Below the pieces are notes generated by a model that saw nothing but the letters and a program-made list of their open reading frames with translations, was not told the DNA's origin and searched no databases. 64,000 nt of DNA. It comes from Delphinus delphis. Lineage: Eukaryota > Chordata > Mammalia > Artiodactyla > Delphinidae. Both the position numbers and the translations under genes were made by a program. The stretch lies in assembly GCF_949987515.2 (NCBI RefSeq), contig NC_082690.1, positions 108,312,400 through 108,376,399 of the forward strand, written 5' to 3'. Below, piece by piece: positions 33,081-44,690 of the stretch; position 1 is the stretch's first letter; each line of letters opens with the position of its first letter.

Positions 33081-34044
33081 TTGTTGCTCTCGCCCCTCCC
33101 CCCCGGGGGTTTGGGCTGGGGAGGCCCCGGGCCCTCGCTGGCCCTCCTCCCCTCCCCCACACCGGCCAGTGCCCGACGGCCAGACGTCCCCTCGGGTGGG
33201 AGCCAGGGCTGGGCTCCGGGGAGCCCCTGGGGCTCTGCAAAGGGGGACCCAGGCCCCTCCCCTCCCACAGGGGCCCAAGCTGACATTCCACACGGACCAG
33301 GAGTTCCTGCTTTGCGGCCACCTGGGCACCTGCCTCCAAGGAGACTGCAGGGGTCCCGTCCAAGAGGGAGGTTGGGGAGGGCTCCAGGCAGGACCTGGGG
33401 GGAACGGAGCTGGGCCTGGAGGAGGCAGGGGCCCAGATGCCCGTGGGCAGCAGTGGGAGGCTGGCAGTGGGAGTGGGGGCAGGTGCTGTCCTGGAGTTAA
33501 GAATTAAGCCCGAGACCTGAGAAGTGCGTGTGGGATGTGAATCCTGAGGACGGGGTCCCCAAGCTGCTTGTCTGGGGGCGATGACCCTCACCTGTTCGCC
33601 CCTCCCCCCTTGAAGGGTCCCAAGACCTGGGGGTGGGGCTGGTCTCATAAAGGGCTATCAGGGAGAGCTTCCTGTAGGAGGGGGCTTTGAGCCTGGCTGG
33701 AGACCAAGGGAGTGGTTTCAACAGATGGAGAGGGGACAGGAGAACCCCCCGGCAAAGGCACCAGCAAGAGCAAAGGCTTAGCGGGTGGGCTGGAGCCCGA
33801 CCTTGGGTCGGGGGGACAGGAACAGCCCGGCCTCCAGGTGCTCCTGGGTCACGGGCGCCACCCCATTCCCAGGAACCCCAGGCCAGGGGGTTGAGGCTTC
33901 TGGGCCCCCTCACCGGGGTGGGCACAGACGGGGTGAGGGGTGCTGGGGTGTTGAGGGGTGGGCAGCAGCTCCACGGGAAGCCAGGTTGTCCCCAAGATGG
34001 GTCGCTTGCTCCCCCAGGAAAGGAGGCGAGAGCAGGGCAAGATC

Positions 34045-35115
34045 AATTTTGTGATTCCACATTTATTAGGAAAAACCTGAACGGTTCAGAATCAAAATCA
34101 CACTGTGAAATTCGTTGAAGCACAGGTTCCAGATCACCACAGATTATTCTGATTTCGGCGAGGCGGAGCAGGCCGGAGGAGGTGGGTCTCGCCAGAGGTG
34201 GTGGCGCCCGTCCGCTCCCCTGCGGCTCAGCAGCGGGTCGGGGAGGCCACCGTCTGTGTGTCCGTCCAGCTGCTTAGACCAGGCAGGGAGCCGGAGGTGA
34301 GGCCCACACGCAGAGCGGGGTTTGGGGACCCTCCTCTTTTCTCCGGAATGGGTAGGAGAAGCTGCCAGTCCAAAGTGGGGGACCTGAGCACCCCGGTTCC
34401 ACTGGTGGGCAGCCCACCCCCAGTGAAGAGCTCTGGCCACAGCGGTGGACACGTCCCTCCCGTTGGAAGCTGTGGCCTCAGGAGCAGCTCCCCGCCAGCT
34501 CCTGGCCTGAGTCAGCATCTCTGGAGCTTGAGGGAGTCAGGCCCAGGCCCGGGGGGGCCTTGATTGGGCCTTGCCCGTGGGCATCCTTTGTTCGGCATGG
34601 GCTGGGCCTGCCCTGCCCTGCCTGGCCTGCCTTCTCCCTGGGTCCCCCTGGGCCTGGCTTTGAGGCTGGGGGTGGGGTCCTCACAGACCCTGTCCAGGCC
34701 GTCCCTCTGTCTCCCCTCAGGAATGCCCCGGGGCCTGCACACAGCTGTGCGGCTCCCTGGCCATACATGGGACAGACCAAGTGCCTGGGATGCCCAGCCT
34801 GACCTCCTGCCGCTCTGTCCCGAGTATCAGGCAGGCAATGGGGGGACCCCGGTCTCGGAGCCGAGAGGCCCCTCCTCCCAGCACCCAGCCAAATTCTAGT
34901 ACCCGCTGGCTGGGAAGAGGCGGTCTTGAGCCCCCCAGGCAGGCCGCAGGGCCCTGTCGTCCACCGGGCGTCTGGGGCCCTGGAGGGCGGGACTGCCGTC
35001 TCGGGCCTTCGAGAGGGGGCTGAGGCCTAGCGGTGCCTGTGCTGAGTGGGAGGTGGGGTGGGCCGGGCAGGGCTCCTCCGGGCCTCCCCTCTCAGGCCTG
35101 GGCCCCGAGCCCCCA
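34045..35115 (-). other. KCNQ1: KCNQ1 3'UTR
   Basis: This is the - strand sequence from the KCNQ1 stop codon to just past an AATAAA (34062-34067). Its length, about 1.07 kb, is close to that of the human 3'UTR. The cleavage point is estimated. No intron is suggested. Confidence 0.8.
34062..34067 (-). terminator. KCNQ1: KCNQ1 polyadenylation signal AATAAA
   Basis: The + strand reads TTTATT within 'cacatttattagg', so the - strand carries AATAAATGTG. It lies in a locally AT-rich patch 1.05 kb after the stop codon, followed on the - strand by T-rich sequence. This is the convergent end facing CDKN1C. Confidence 0.75.
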
Positions 35116-35346
35116 TCAGGAGCCCTTGTCGGGGCCCCCGCGGGGCACGGTCAGCTGTTCGTAGGTGGGTAGCGCGTTGCTGGGCAGGAAGAGCTCGGGG
35201 TTGATAGAGCCACCGCTGTGGGGCTGGACCACCTGGGCCCCGCCCCCGCTGGAAGGCCGGCTGCCCGGGGAGCCTCCGTGGTGCTGGGCGAGCAGCTGGT
35301 GCAGCATGTCTGTGATGAGCGCCAGCCTCTGGTCCAGCTGCGTCAC
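35116..35346 (-). CDS. KCNQ1: KCNQ1 (Kv7.1 voltage-gated potassium channel), last coding exon, partial gene
   Basis: KCNQ1 forms the cardiac and epithelial slow delayed-rectifier channel with KCNE subunits at the plasma membrane. This final exon encodes the last 76 residues and a TGA stop at 35116-35118. It starts with [19 protein letters not shown], part of the C-terminal helix D coiled coil that drives tetramer assembly. A variable Gly/Ser/Pro linker follows, then the conserved tail containing [19 protein letters not shown] and a final GS. It corresponds to human codon 599 to the end (78 residues), so the linker is two residues shorter. The splice acceptor on the - strand (TGTCCCCGCAG|GTGACG) is good and gives a phase-0 junction, as in human. 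The other exons lie beyond the right edge. Confidence 0.96.
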   Translation of the reverse strand: MTQLDQRLALITDMLHQLLAQHHGGSPGSRPSSGGGAQVVQPHSGGSINPELFLPSNALPTYEQLTVPRGGPDKGS

Positions 35347-37359
35347 CTGCGGGGACAGGATCAGAGGTGAGCCGGGCGGTGTGCAGGTGGCCTCAAGGCC
35401 TGGGTTCCTTGAGGGCCAGGGGAGGGACGGGGCCTGGCCTTGGTCACGGCTGTGTGTGTGGAACGCACGCGCGTGCACGTGTGTGTGCGTCCGTGGCCCC
35501 TGTGCAAGTCTGCACGTGTGCACACACGTGCGTGGAGGGAGCCCCGCTCTGCAGCCCTCACCTGAGACCCAGTGGCTGAGCAGGTAGCAGGGCGGGGCCC
35601 CTCCCCTGCCATCTACCCCCACCCCCATGCCCACCAACAGGGTTTGTGCCTCAGGGTGCTCTTGTCAGGCCGGGCACAGTCCCCAACTCAGCAGGGGCAC
35701 CCCCATCTTCCCAGCTGAGCCCCCAAACCTGTACCAATCCCCAGGGGTCAGCCAGGGCCACACGCCCACCATGCTTTTCCCAAAGGCCTTTCCCACGCTG
35801 AGCACTGGGGTTGCCCACCCCACGAGGTGGGGTCGCCCCATGAAGCTGGAGGGGAGGTGGATGGAGGATGGACCTGGGGCTGCAGGTACTTAGCAGGGGC
35901 TGCTGGATGGCCAAGATGGGGTGGGGCTGGAGTGAGCCCCGGGGGTGGGAAGAGGACCCCAGGGCCCTCAGAGCAGGGGCAGGGGTGAAGCAGACGTCCT
36001 GGCATGAGCCGGCATGAGGCGTGGCTCACCCTGGGGCCTGCAGTGCCCTTGGGGGTGGTTCCCCCAGGGTCTCCGTCAGAAAATAATACCCGCCTTGGGT
36101 ACCTGGAACACTGGAAAGACTAGAAACGATGGGGGAGGGAGCGGAGGTGGCCAGATGGTCACCGATAAGGGCCAAGCTGCGAGAACACAGAGCTGCTTCG
36201 GGGGAGAGTGTGGCTGGGGTAGACGCCCGGGGACGGCTCCGCCAGGGGTCAACGCCGGGGCTGCGGACGCGGCAGGCCGGGCTGGCTGGGGCCGGCCGTC
36301 CACCTGGACACACACACGGTCCGCGATGTGTGTGCTCTGAGCCGCCCTGGGCCAGACTGCCCCAGGACCCACCTGGGCCCCACTGCTGGCGGCAACATCC
36401 CCACCCCAGGACCGGACGGAGCCGGGTGCTGGCCAAGCGGGTCAGCCCCGGGGAAGATGCTGTGGGTTGAAGAGGCCACAAATGCTGTGGAGCTGGGTCC
36501 CCGGGTTGGCCCGGGTTGGGCTTCAGAGGCGGGTGGGGCAGTCCACAGCCTCTTTCCCACGGTGGACGGTGGACGCTGAGTCAGGGGGAGGGCAGGGCTG
36601 GCTGAGGAGGAGAAGGGGAGGGTTCTCTCCTGAGTTGGGGCCACGGGGCTCTCTCGAGACCCAGCAGCAGGTAGGGCAGGATGGGGGCTGGAGCGTGGAG
36701 AAACAGCCCCCCTATCAGGACGGCTGCCTGTGACCCACGTCCCCAGCTTCGCACAATGGCGGCTGCAGCACTGAGGCCAGTGCTGTCTCCTGGGGCCTCC
36801 TGGGCTCCCCTGCTGCCTCTGCCTCCTCGGACTGTGCGGGGGACTGAGACCTCCTCCCCTGCCCCTGGGCCTGGGGACAGGGACAGCTGCATGTCTGAGG
36901 CCCCCTCAGCCAGGCCAGGGGGGCCTAACCTATTTTCTCAGACACATCTGATACCGGAGCCCAGGCTATAAAGGGAAGGGGGTGCAGAGCTTCTCTGGTT
37001 TAGCTGGGCTAGAGCCTGAGGCCCTCACTCAGCTCTCCCCACCCCTGCATTCCCCCGGGTGCCTCCCTGACACCCTAGTCCCACCATATGCTGAGGCCAC
37101 CCACAGACGCAGGCCCCGAGGCCCCAGGAGAAGAGTCTCGTTTGGGGTCTCTGGCTGGGACCCTGGCAGCCCAGCCAAGGGGGGCTGGGGAGGACCCTCT
37201 CCTCGGCCCAAGACCGCCGGGCCCCCAGTCCCGCTGCCCGCCTATGCCCTGGGAGACCCGTGGGGGACCCTGCGCGCCTGGTAGCCTGGAGCGAGCCTTG
37301 CACGAGGCTGGTGCGGGCGAGCTTCATGTTGCTCCGCTGTGCAGGCCCCGGCTTGGGTA

Positions 37360-37460
37360 TTGATTGGTTTGGCACCAATTAGAGCACCAAATACATTACA
37401 GAGGAAAATTTGTGGTTTCATAAATTTTCACTTTATGCCACTTGAACATCTGTTGAAGCC
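37360..37460. promoter_or_regulatory. AT-rich candidate conserved element in KCNQ1 intron
   Basis: A sharp 100-bp AT-rich island in GC-rich DNA, with GATTGGTTTGG, CCAATTAG and TTCATAAATTTTC segments and no repeat signature. Confidence 0.3.
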
Positions 37461-38849
37461 CCCAGCAGGGCAAGTGGGTATGGAAGCCTTTATAGGGTGT
37501 TCTTGGGAAAAAAGGAAATGGAAGAATGGCTGGGATTCAGGAAGGGGTGGGGCTGCCGGCACGGCTGGAGAGGGGGCGCATCCCAGGGGGTTGATAGCAC
37601 AGCCCCCACTGGGAGCAGGCGGGAGGCTGGCCCCAGGCCGAGCTCGCCCTCAGGGGGCCACCTGGGGCACTCAAGCCCACCTCGGCCCCCTGGGCTGCTG
37701 CTCATGGGAGATGGGGCTTTGGGGGGGCTCACCGGGCTCCCTGGTCCCAGGGGACATGCTCCCATTAGCCAGACTGCTGGAGGTGGCAGGGGCGCCGGGG
37801 GCGAGCTCGGATCTGGGCCAGAATCCCAGAGCCGGCCCAAAGCCTGGGCCTCACGCCTCCCCCTCCTTCTCGCACAGGAGAGGAGCGGGTCTGGGGAGGA
37901 GGTTAACATGCCGCCACTGATGGGACGGGAGAGAGAGCAAGTGGGGCAGCCCGCAGGCCAAACCAGACTCCTGCCAAGGCCCCCCGGCCACCTGCCGAGT
38001 CCTTGTGGTCCTCTGGCCACCCTCAGGGTCCCCCTGGGTCTTCCTGGCCCCCTGCAGGGTCCTCCCGCCTGCCCAGCCCCAGCCTGATGGGCGGGGATCC
38101 TCAGAGTCACCCGCCTGGTCCGGCTTCAGGGCGTGGTGATCACCGGGTGGGCCAAGCCCTGTGAAGCCACGTCTCCCCCCACCCGGCCCCCCGCCCTTGG
38201 TGGCTGACCTCGGCGCCACACACCCGGGGCTGTCTGCTGCTCGTCGCTGGCTCTGGGCTGCCTGAGCCTGCCCTGCACTGCCCGGCCCCTGGGGCCCGGT
38301 GATGGCCTCTGCCCGGGTGGGCTTCCGTCCTTCTCAGCGACTGATCCCCTGTCCCCACAGTGTGGGGTGAGCCTGGTCAGGCTGGTCCAGGAGGCCAAGT
38401 CAGATCCCACGCTGAGACCTGGCCGCTGTGCTGTCCTCCCTGGGCCTCAGTTTCTCAGCTGGGAAGTGGGGGCATGCTGCTCCTCCCGTGGGGGGCGTTC
38501 TTGAGGATGGAGCAGGACAGTCGTGTAGGAGCCTGTGCCCGCGGGCTCTGTGAGCGTGACTCACACCTGCCACGCTTCTCCAGGGCTGAGCACGTCCCAG
38601 AGAGATGGCCCCTGGGTCCCCCCGCCCTGGGTTCTCCTCCTCCCAAGGAGAGCGCCTTTATCTTGCTTCATGTTCGATGGTGACACCCAGTGAGCACTTC
38701 ATTCGGCCGGAGGGAGCGGCCTGAGCCGATCCCCAGCCACAGAGAAGCGCGTGCCTCCGGGCAGGTGCCCAGGTGAGGCGCTGTCACCCGCAGAGGAAGG
38801 CAGTGCCCGCTCGGGGACCGGGACGGCGTTCCCCGGGAGCCGCTGGGGC

Positions 38850-39150
38850 ACATCAGTTTTGGGGATCTTGGATCTCGTCATTATTTGCAATTTGATAGTG
38901 ACCAAAGGGCAAGGCCAACAAAAGCTCCCTTGTTCCCTGCCTCCATTCACCAAATTAATAACCATAAGAGGACTCCCGGCCCTCGGAAGAGAAAAAAAGC
39001 AATTAGAATAACAACCAGTTAGAGAGCCCCGGGCGGTGGTGACAAACCCAGGGGACGGGATTCCTGTTTGATGTGCTTATGAATTTGTTTTCAAAAGAAA
39101 ATCTTGAAAAAGAGTCTTTCAAGGGAAATTTTTGCAGAACCTGCTCGGCC
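38850..39150. promoter_or_regulatory. AT-rich candidate conserved element in KCNQ1 intron
   Basis: About 300 bp of non-repetitive AT-rich sequence with homeodomain-like (ATTAATAACC, CAATTAGAATAAC) and C/EBP-like (ATTTGCAATTTG) motifs between GC-rich flanks. Confidence 0.3.
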
Positions 39151-40919
39151 TTGATCCCAGCTCTGGACCCGCCCGATGGCCCTGGCCACGTGCAAGCCCT
39201 GGGCTGTCTCGGCCACACTGGCCAAAGACGGGCAGGGGTGGGAGACACCGAGGCCTGGGGCTTGCGGGGAGGGAGTCCCCTGCCCTGGGGGGCAGCTCGT
39301 GGTGCCCCAGGGTCCCCGTGGTCAACATCTAAAGGGGGAGGCAGGGCTCCCCTTGGGACAGCCCAGGGCCCTCTGCAGGGTCACAGGGCAAAAGACCTCT
39401 GGGCTCTCCTCTTGTGTGCAGACTGTGCTGGACCAAGAGCCACTGAGCCGCTCTCGGGGGCAACGAGCTGGATGCCAGCCCTGGGGCCAAGCTGGGCTGC
39501 TGGGAGTTGGGGGTTCCCGGTATGTCATGGGGTGCGCGGGGGCCTGAAGCTCCGGGGAGCCCTGCCCAAGCCCACATGCCGGCAACAGGCGCAGGGACAT
39601 GGCCATGACTGCTCAGTGTGTCTGTGCACAGGCCCGCTCAGTCCTCCTGACGCCCTGCGACACGGCTCTGCCCCCTTCATGTCCCTTCACACACGGCAGG
39701 GAGCACGGGAGCGAAGCAGCCAGGGAGCAGGGGTTGCAGAGGGGCTGCTGCTGGCCTATCTCCCCCTTCTGCCCTGGCCACAGGCCTGCGGCACCTGCAA
39801 GGCCCAGCACTGCCCAGGTCACAAGCCGCTGCTCCTGAGCCCATTAGACAGGCGACACAGCTGAGGCCCGGGGACACAGTGGGCCTTGAGTCCCTGCATG
39901 CAGCTTGGAGGGACCAGGTGGGGCCCGCTCATAGCCGGGGCAGGTCCAGTGGCCCATGGCAGGGGTGCTGAGCCGGCCACACCTCCACCCCTGTCCCTAT
40001 CCTGGCCGCCCAGAGAGGGAGCCCCGCGCTGGACAGCTCAGGGCCGAAACCCGCCTTCCCTGTGCAGGGCCCCAGCCACACCTCACAGTGCCCTGGGTGG
40101 GCAGTCCACCCTGGCCCCTCCCAAACATACAGTCTGTGAGGAGCCCCCAGCACGGGGCAGGACGCAGGGTATGGTGAGTGAATTCTGACCGGTGGGAGGA
40201 GTGCCCGCTCCCACCCCCATTGGAGCCCGGCCACAGCCTTGGACGACGGGCCTGCTGGACCCAGGAAGGACTCAGGCTGAGAGGTGACACTGCACCCCCC
40301 GGGCCTCGTGGCTGCCCGGTGGGGTTCAGGTGGTGGTCCTGGGCCCCCCCCATCCCAGCCCCCGGGACTCTGGGTTCTCCATCTCCATAGAATGCCATTT
40401 CTTGCCCTACCCCTGGCCCTGGCCCTCCCTCTGCAAGCCGCTGCTTGGTGAGGGAGGGGGTCACGGTGACCTGTGACCTTTGCCCCCTGTGCCCTCCAGC
40501 ACATGCAGGTGATGCTGAACCCCCACATCTAGGGCAACGGATGCCACTGAGAGAAAGCGCCAAGGTGGGGGGACGCTGACTGCGTCCTGGTGTCTGCTAG
40601 ACCATGGCAGGAGGAGGGCCACCCTGATGTGACAGCTGTGTTCTGCTGTCCTCTCACCCTAAGCACCCAGGCTCAGGCTAGGGACACACCCCAGACCCGC
40701 ACACTCGATCCCTGGGGACCTCAGGCCTGAACTCAGACCATAAAACCATGGTTTTCCTGCACCTCTGTTGAGCGCCCCCCCCCCGGCACCCACCCTGTTC
40801 CGCGCACATTTTCCTCATCCCAGAAAAGCACTCCAGAATCCCGCACCCTGCTCCACATTCTGACTGTCAGCAGAACTTGGGAACCCCCTGCCCACCCCTG
40901 CTCCCAGCCCAGGCCAGAC

Positions 40920-41340
40920 CGCCAATTTTTTATGCTAGGACTATTGCAGTAGCCTGCCAGGTAGCCTTCCCCACAATGTGGTCCTTTCAAAACACAAACC
41001 AGGTCACATCGCTGCCCTACTCACAGCCTCCTGAGCTCCCCCCTCACTCCCAGGAGAAGCCTGAGCCCCACCTGTGGCCCTCGACCTGTCCCCCGTTGCT
41101 CTACGGCCTCCCCCACCTTCTGCCCTCTGCATTTATTCCAGGCCGCTCTGCTGGCCCTCAAACGTGGCAGCGCGCGCCTGCCTCAGGCCCTTTTCCCCAG
41201 CGGCTCCCCTGCCCACATCAGCCACCCTCCACCCTCGGACCTCACCAAAAGCACTGATCGCGGCCATGTCCCTCCTTCTGCCACGGCCCCCCACCATCCC
41301 CACGCTGGTCCTTATTTGCTCCAGGGCCGCTGGCCTGCGG
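40920..41340. mobile_element. Probable L2 LINE fragment
   Basis: 'ccaggtcacatcgctgccc', 'acagcctcctgagctccc' and 'tgcctcaggccc' follow the order of the ancient L2 3' region in its commonly seen antisense wording. Diverged. Confidence 0.5.
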
Positions 41341-41684
41341 TTGTGTCTGCTCACTCCTTAGCTGGTTCTCCCACTGGAACTGGGCTCCAGGAGCCCCACT
41401 CCTCTGCCTGTCCTTGGTGGTACACAGAGGGCCCTGTTCACATTTGTGGAACGATTATGGTGGGCGCTACACAGCTCAGAGCCTCCACGCCAGAGCCCCC
41501 GGGGAACCTTTCTGCCAAGGGGGAAGGGGGCGGTGGTGCGGGGTACCTGCCTGCCTAGGGCCAGCTGTCCTGGGGGGAGGTCCCTGCCCGGCGGGCAGCC
41601 TGGCCCCCGCTCCCGGGCCCTGCCCCTGGCGCTGGGAGTTTGGGAACGCCCCTCCCCCACGGCGAGAATGCGGGAACAGCACCC

Positions 41685-41890
41685 ATAAATCATCCTTTCG
41701 TTAGAGCCCGTGGGGCTGGCCGGTCTCACAGAGCCGGGTATGAGTGGAAATAGATCACAGCGCTTCATAACATTGTAATTTATGGCAGGAGACGGTGTAA
41801 TTGTGTTTATGACTTTGTTTTAGTGCTTTAGCTCTTGGAGAAAAATCAGCCCGTTTTCTAGCTGCCGAGGTTTTACTGCCAGTCCCCAGG
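41685..41890. promoter_or_regulatory. AT-rich candidate conserved element in KCNQ1 intron
   Basis: Non-repetitive block with CATAAATCATCC, CATTGTAATTTATGG and GGTGTAATTGTG segments, bounded by GC-rich DNA. Confidence 0.3.
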
Positions 41891-42127
41891 GCGGCCGGCC
41901 TGCCGAGCTCTCTGTCCTGCGGTGCACGGTGCACCCAGCCCGATGAGGACACAGCCTCGGAGCCTGGCCCACAGCCTGCTGGGCTGGGCGCGCGCTGGGC
42001 ATGCGGGCCGGGGCGGGACGTGTGCACGCCGGTCTGTGGGGGGCCCTGGGGAAGGACGCATCTTGGGTGTGCAGGCCGCAGGGCAGCGGGTCAGAGCCTG
42101 CGGGGAGGGCCTGGGCACACAGACAGG

Positions 42128-42372
42128 CTGCCTGGGCTCATGTCCTGCCTCTGCCGCTTCCTGGTTGGGTGACCTTGGGTGAATCACTTGGCCTCTCTGA
42201 ACCTCAGTTTCCCCATCTGTAAAATGGGGATGCTGGTAGAATCTCCCTCAGCAGGATGTTGTAAGGATTGAATGAATTAATGCAGGAAACCACTGGAAAG
42301 AGTGCTTGGCATCTGGCAAATTCTGATTAAGTCTCCTGTTGACCATTTTACTGTAATTATTGTTAGTAATTT
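42128..42372 (+). mobile_element. MIR SINE, nearly full length
   Basis: Contains the MIR landmarks in order: 'tgtcctgcctctgccgcttc', 'gggtgaccttgggtgaatcac', 'ctctctgaacctcagtttcc', 'catctgtaaaatgggg', 'gttgtaaggattgaatga' and a TTATTGTTAG end. Confidence 0.9.
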
Positions 42373-43719
42373 GCCTGTGTGCAGCGTAGCCTGAGGGCCA
42401 GTTGGCACGTATACGTGAAGACGTGTGTGTACGCGAGTACTCAGGCTTTACAAGGGCAGGGAGACTGCATGTGCAAGAGTGCACGCGCCGCCCCGGGTGT
42501 GGTTTTGCACAATTCCCTGTACCGTCCACCAAATCATTCCCTGAGCTGCCAAAGGGTGCAAGTGTATCTGCCTGGACCTCTGGGCCCCTGGGCCTTTGCA
42601 CGTGCCACAGAGGTGAGCACCCTTCCACCAGGCGGTGATGCTGCTGGGATGGGGCAGCTCAGCGGGCGAGCAGTGGGGGCTTTGTCGGGTGCCAAGCGCA
42701 CTCTCCTAACTGGGAGATAGATGCCACCATCTCTGGAACCCCTGGTCACCGACACACCAGCCGTTCTGCCTGTTTCCCAGGGTCCTCTGCCCAGGTGGAG
42801 TCCAGGCAGGGGGTGAACCTTGGCCAGAAGAGGTGGGCGATGTGGCAGCCACTTGCGCCCTGGCCCCTGGGACTGGTGCATTGGTTTAGCGTCATGAATC
42901 AGCCAGGGTGGGCGTTTCAGAGGCTGTAGACCAAGGCCTCTGTCCTAGCCACTGTCCCTCAAATCTCTCACTGTCTGGCTGCTGGGTGGCAGGTGATCTG
43001 AGCCGTCACCAGAGTCACCATGCCTCAGCTGGGTCCTCGGCACAGCATGGTCAAGGTCCTGGTCACCCCAGACCCTCCTGGGGGCCTGCCAGTTCCTGGC
43101 TGGCCCTTGCTGACCACCCCTTAGGAGTGCAGGTTGCTCCCCTCTGAGAGAGTGTCACGAAGGAGAGAAGAACCTTCTGCCTGCCTCACGGATACACGCT
43201 CACCCCGGGGCAGCCCCACAGATGCCTGGGGTCCGCCAGGCACCCGCAGCATTGCTTCCGTCCAGGCTGACTGCTGAGGGGGGCGGGTGTCAGGATCATT
43301 ATCATAAACCAGGGCCACCTCTCCAGTGTTCATCCGCCGCAGCCGGGACAATCTCGCAGGCCCTCTACCCCACAGCCCAAGGACCCCCGTCTGCCGGCAC
43401 CATCTCCACACAGACTCCCTCGACGCTCCGCCGCAGCTCTGCACTCTCCCGGGGGCCCCAGAACCCCGTCTCCACTGGCAAGCAGGTCTAACAGCGTCTT
43501 GGTGCAGCAGGGCCCAAAGAGAACTCAGACTTGCCCTGCCCGCAATCCCATCCTCCCATCTCAGAAAGTGGTACCGACACCCACAGAGCAAAGCACTGGA
43601 TTCCCCTGGCGCTCGCCCACGTCCCACCCGCTCTCGAGAGCACACGCTCTGAATCCAGCACCGCCCCCCTCCACGCCCCCTGCCCAGGCCAGTGGCATCC
43701 CCGGCCTGTGCTGTTGGAA

Positions 43720-44130
43720 TCACCTCTGCTTGACTGGTCCGTCCCCCTCCCATTCACTCCAGCGGCAGCCAGGCTGAGTTGTCTCCCTCTGCGGAATTAC
43801 CAGTGCGCCCAGAATGAAATCCCACCTCCATCCACAGCCCCTGAGCTCCGCGCCGCCCCCTCACCGTCCTCCCTGACACCCTTCTCTCAGATCCTGGGCA
43901 CAGTCCTCTCGATCCTGCCTCAGGGCCTTTGCACTTGCCACTCCCTCTGCCTGGAAAACTGTCCTCCACCACGACATATAACCTGAGCTCAAATGTTGAG
44001 AGTGGGCTTCCCTACCGCGGCCAGGCCTTTGACCATACTGTCACGTTCACGTCCCCAGAGGGTCTCCCAGAGCCTGGCACATGGTAGGTGCTCACTAAAT
44101 ACACCTGGGATGAATAGAGTTGGTGTTTCA
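43720..44130. mobile_element. L2 LINE fragment
   Basis: 'cagggcctttgcacttgcc', 'ctccctctgcctggaaaac', 'agcctggcacatggtaggtg' and 'ctcactaaatac' are hallmark phrases of the L2 3' end. Confidence 0.7.
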
Positions 44131-44249
44131 CAGATATTTGCTGGATGAGAAAATGAGGTCTCTGCCATCTCCCAGGGCCCCAGTAGTGGGGTGGGGGGCA
44201 GATGTCCTGTAAGCCCATTGCTCCTTCCCTCCCCAGGATGCTGCTGGCC

Positions 44250-44690
44250 AGGCCTTTTCCTTGTCATTGACTTGTAAGGGCTCTTTGTATATTAAGAAAG
44301 TTTGTCCTTTGACATGGACATCACACATGTTTGTTCCTGGTGTGCCGTTGGTCATGTGAATTGGTTCATGGCAATTATGATTATCATTTTTGGTCATGTC
44401 ATACTGAATTTTATTTACTTTTTCACTTTTTTATGGAGTCAGAGTCGTTTGCCTTGTCCATTGCGGCTTCTAGATTTTGTGCACGCTTGGAGTAGCTTTC
44501 CCAGTTCCGACCCTGAAACATTTTTTTTTCTAGGACTTTTTAGATCTGTATTTCACCCTTCACTCGTTGAACGGTGTGGGACTGATTTTGAGCTGCAGGC
44601 CTGCTTTCAGCGATCAGCCTGTCGATACATCACACTTCGCTGAAGGACCTTTCTTCCCCCCATGGAGCTGGAACATTCTTTCGTACATGC
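44250..44690. mobile_element. Old L1 fragment (probable)
   Basis: 'tgacttgtaagggctctttg' followed by 'tatattaagaaagtttgtcc' matches the wording of dispersed L1M copies. The rest is diverged AT-rich sequence. Confidence 0.5.
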
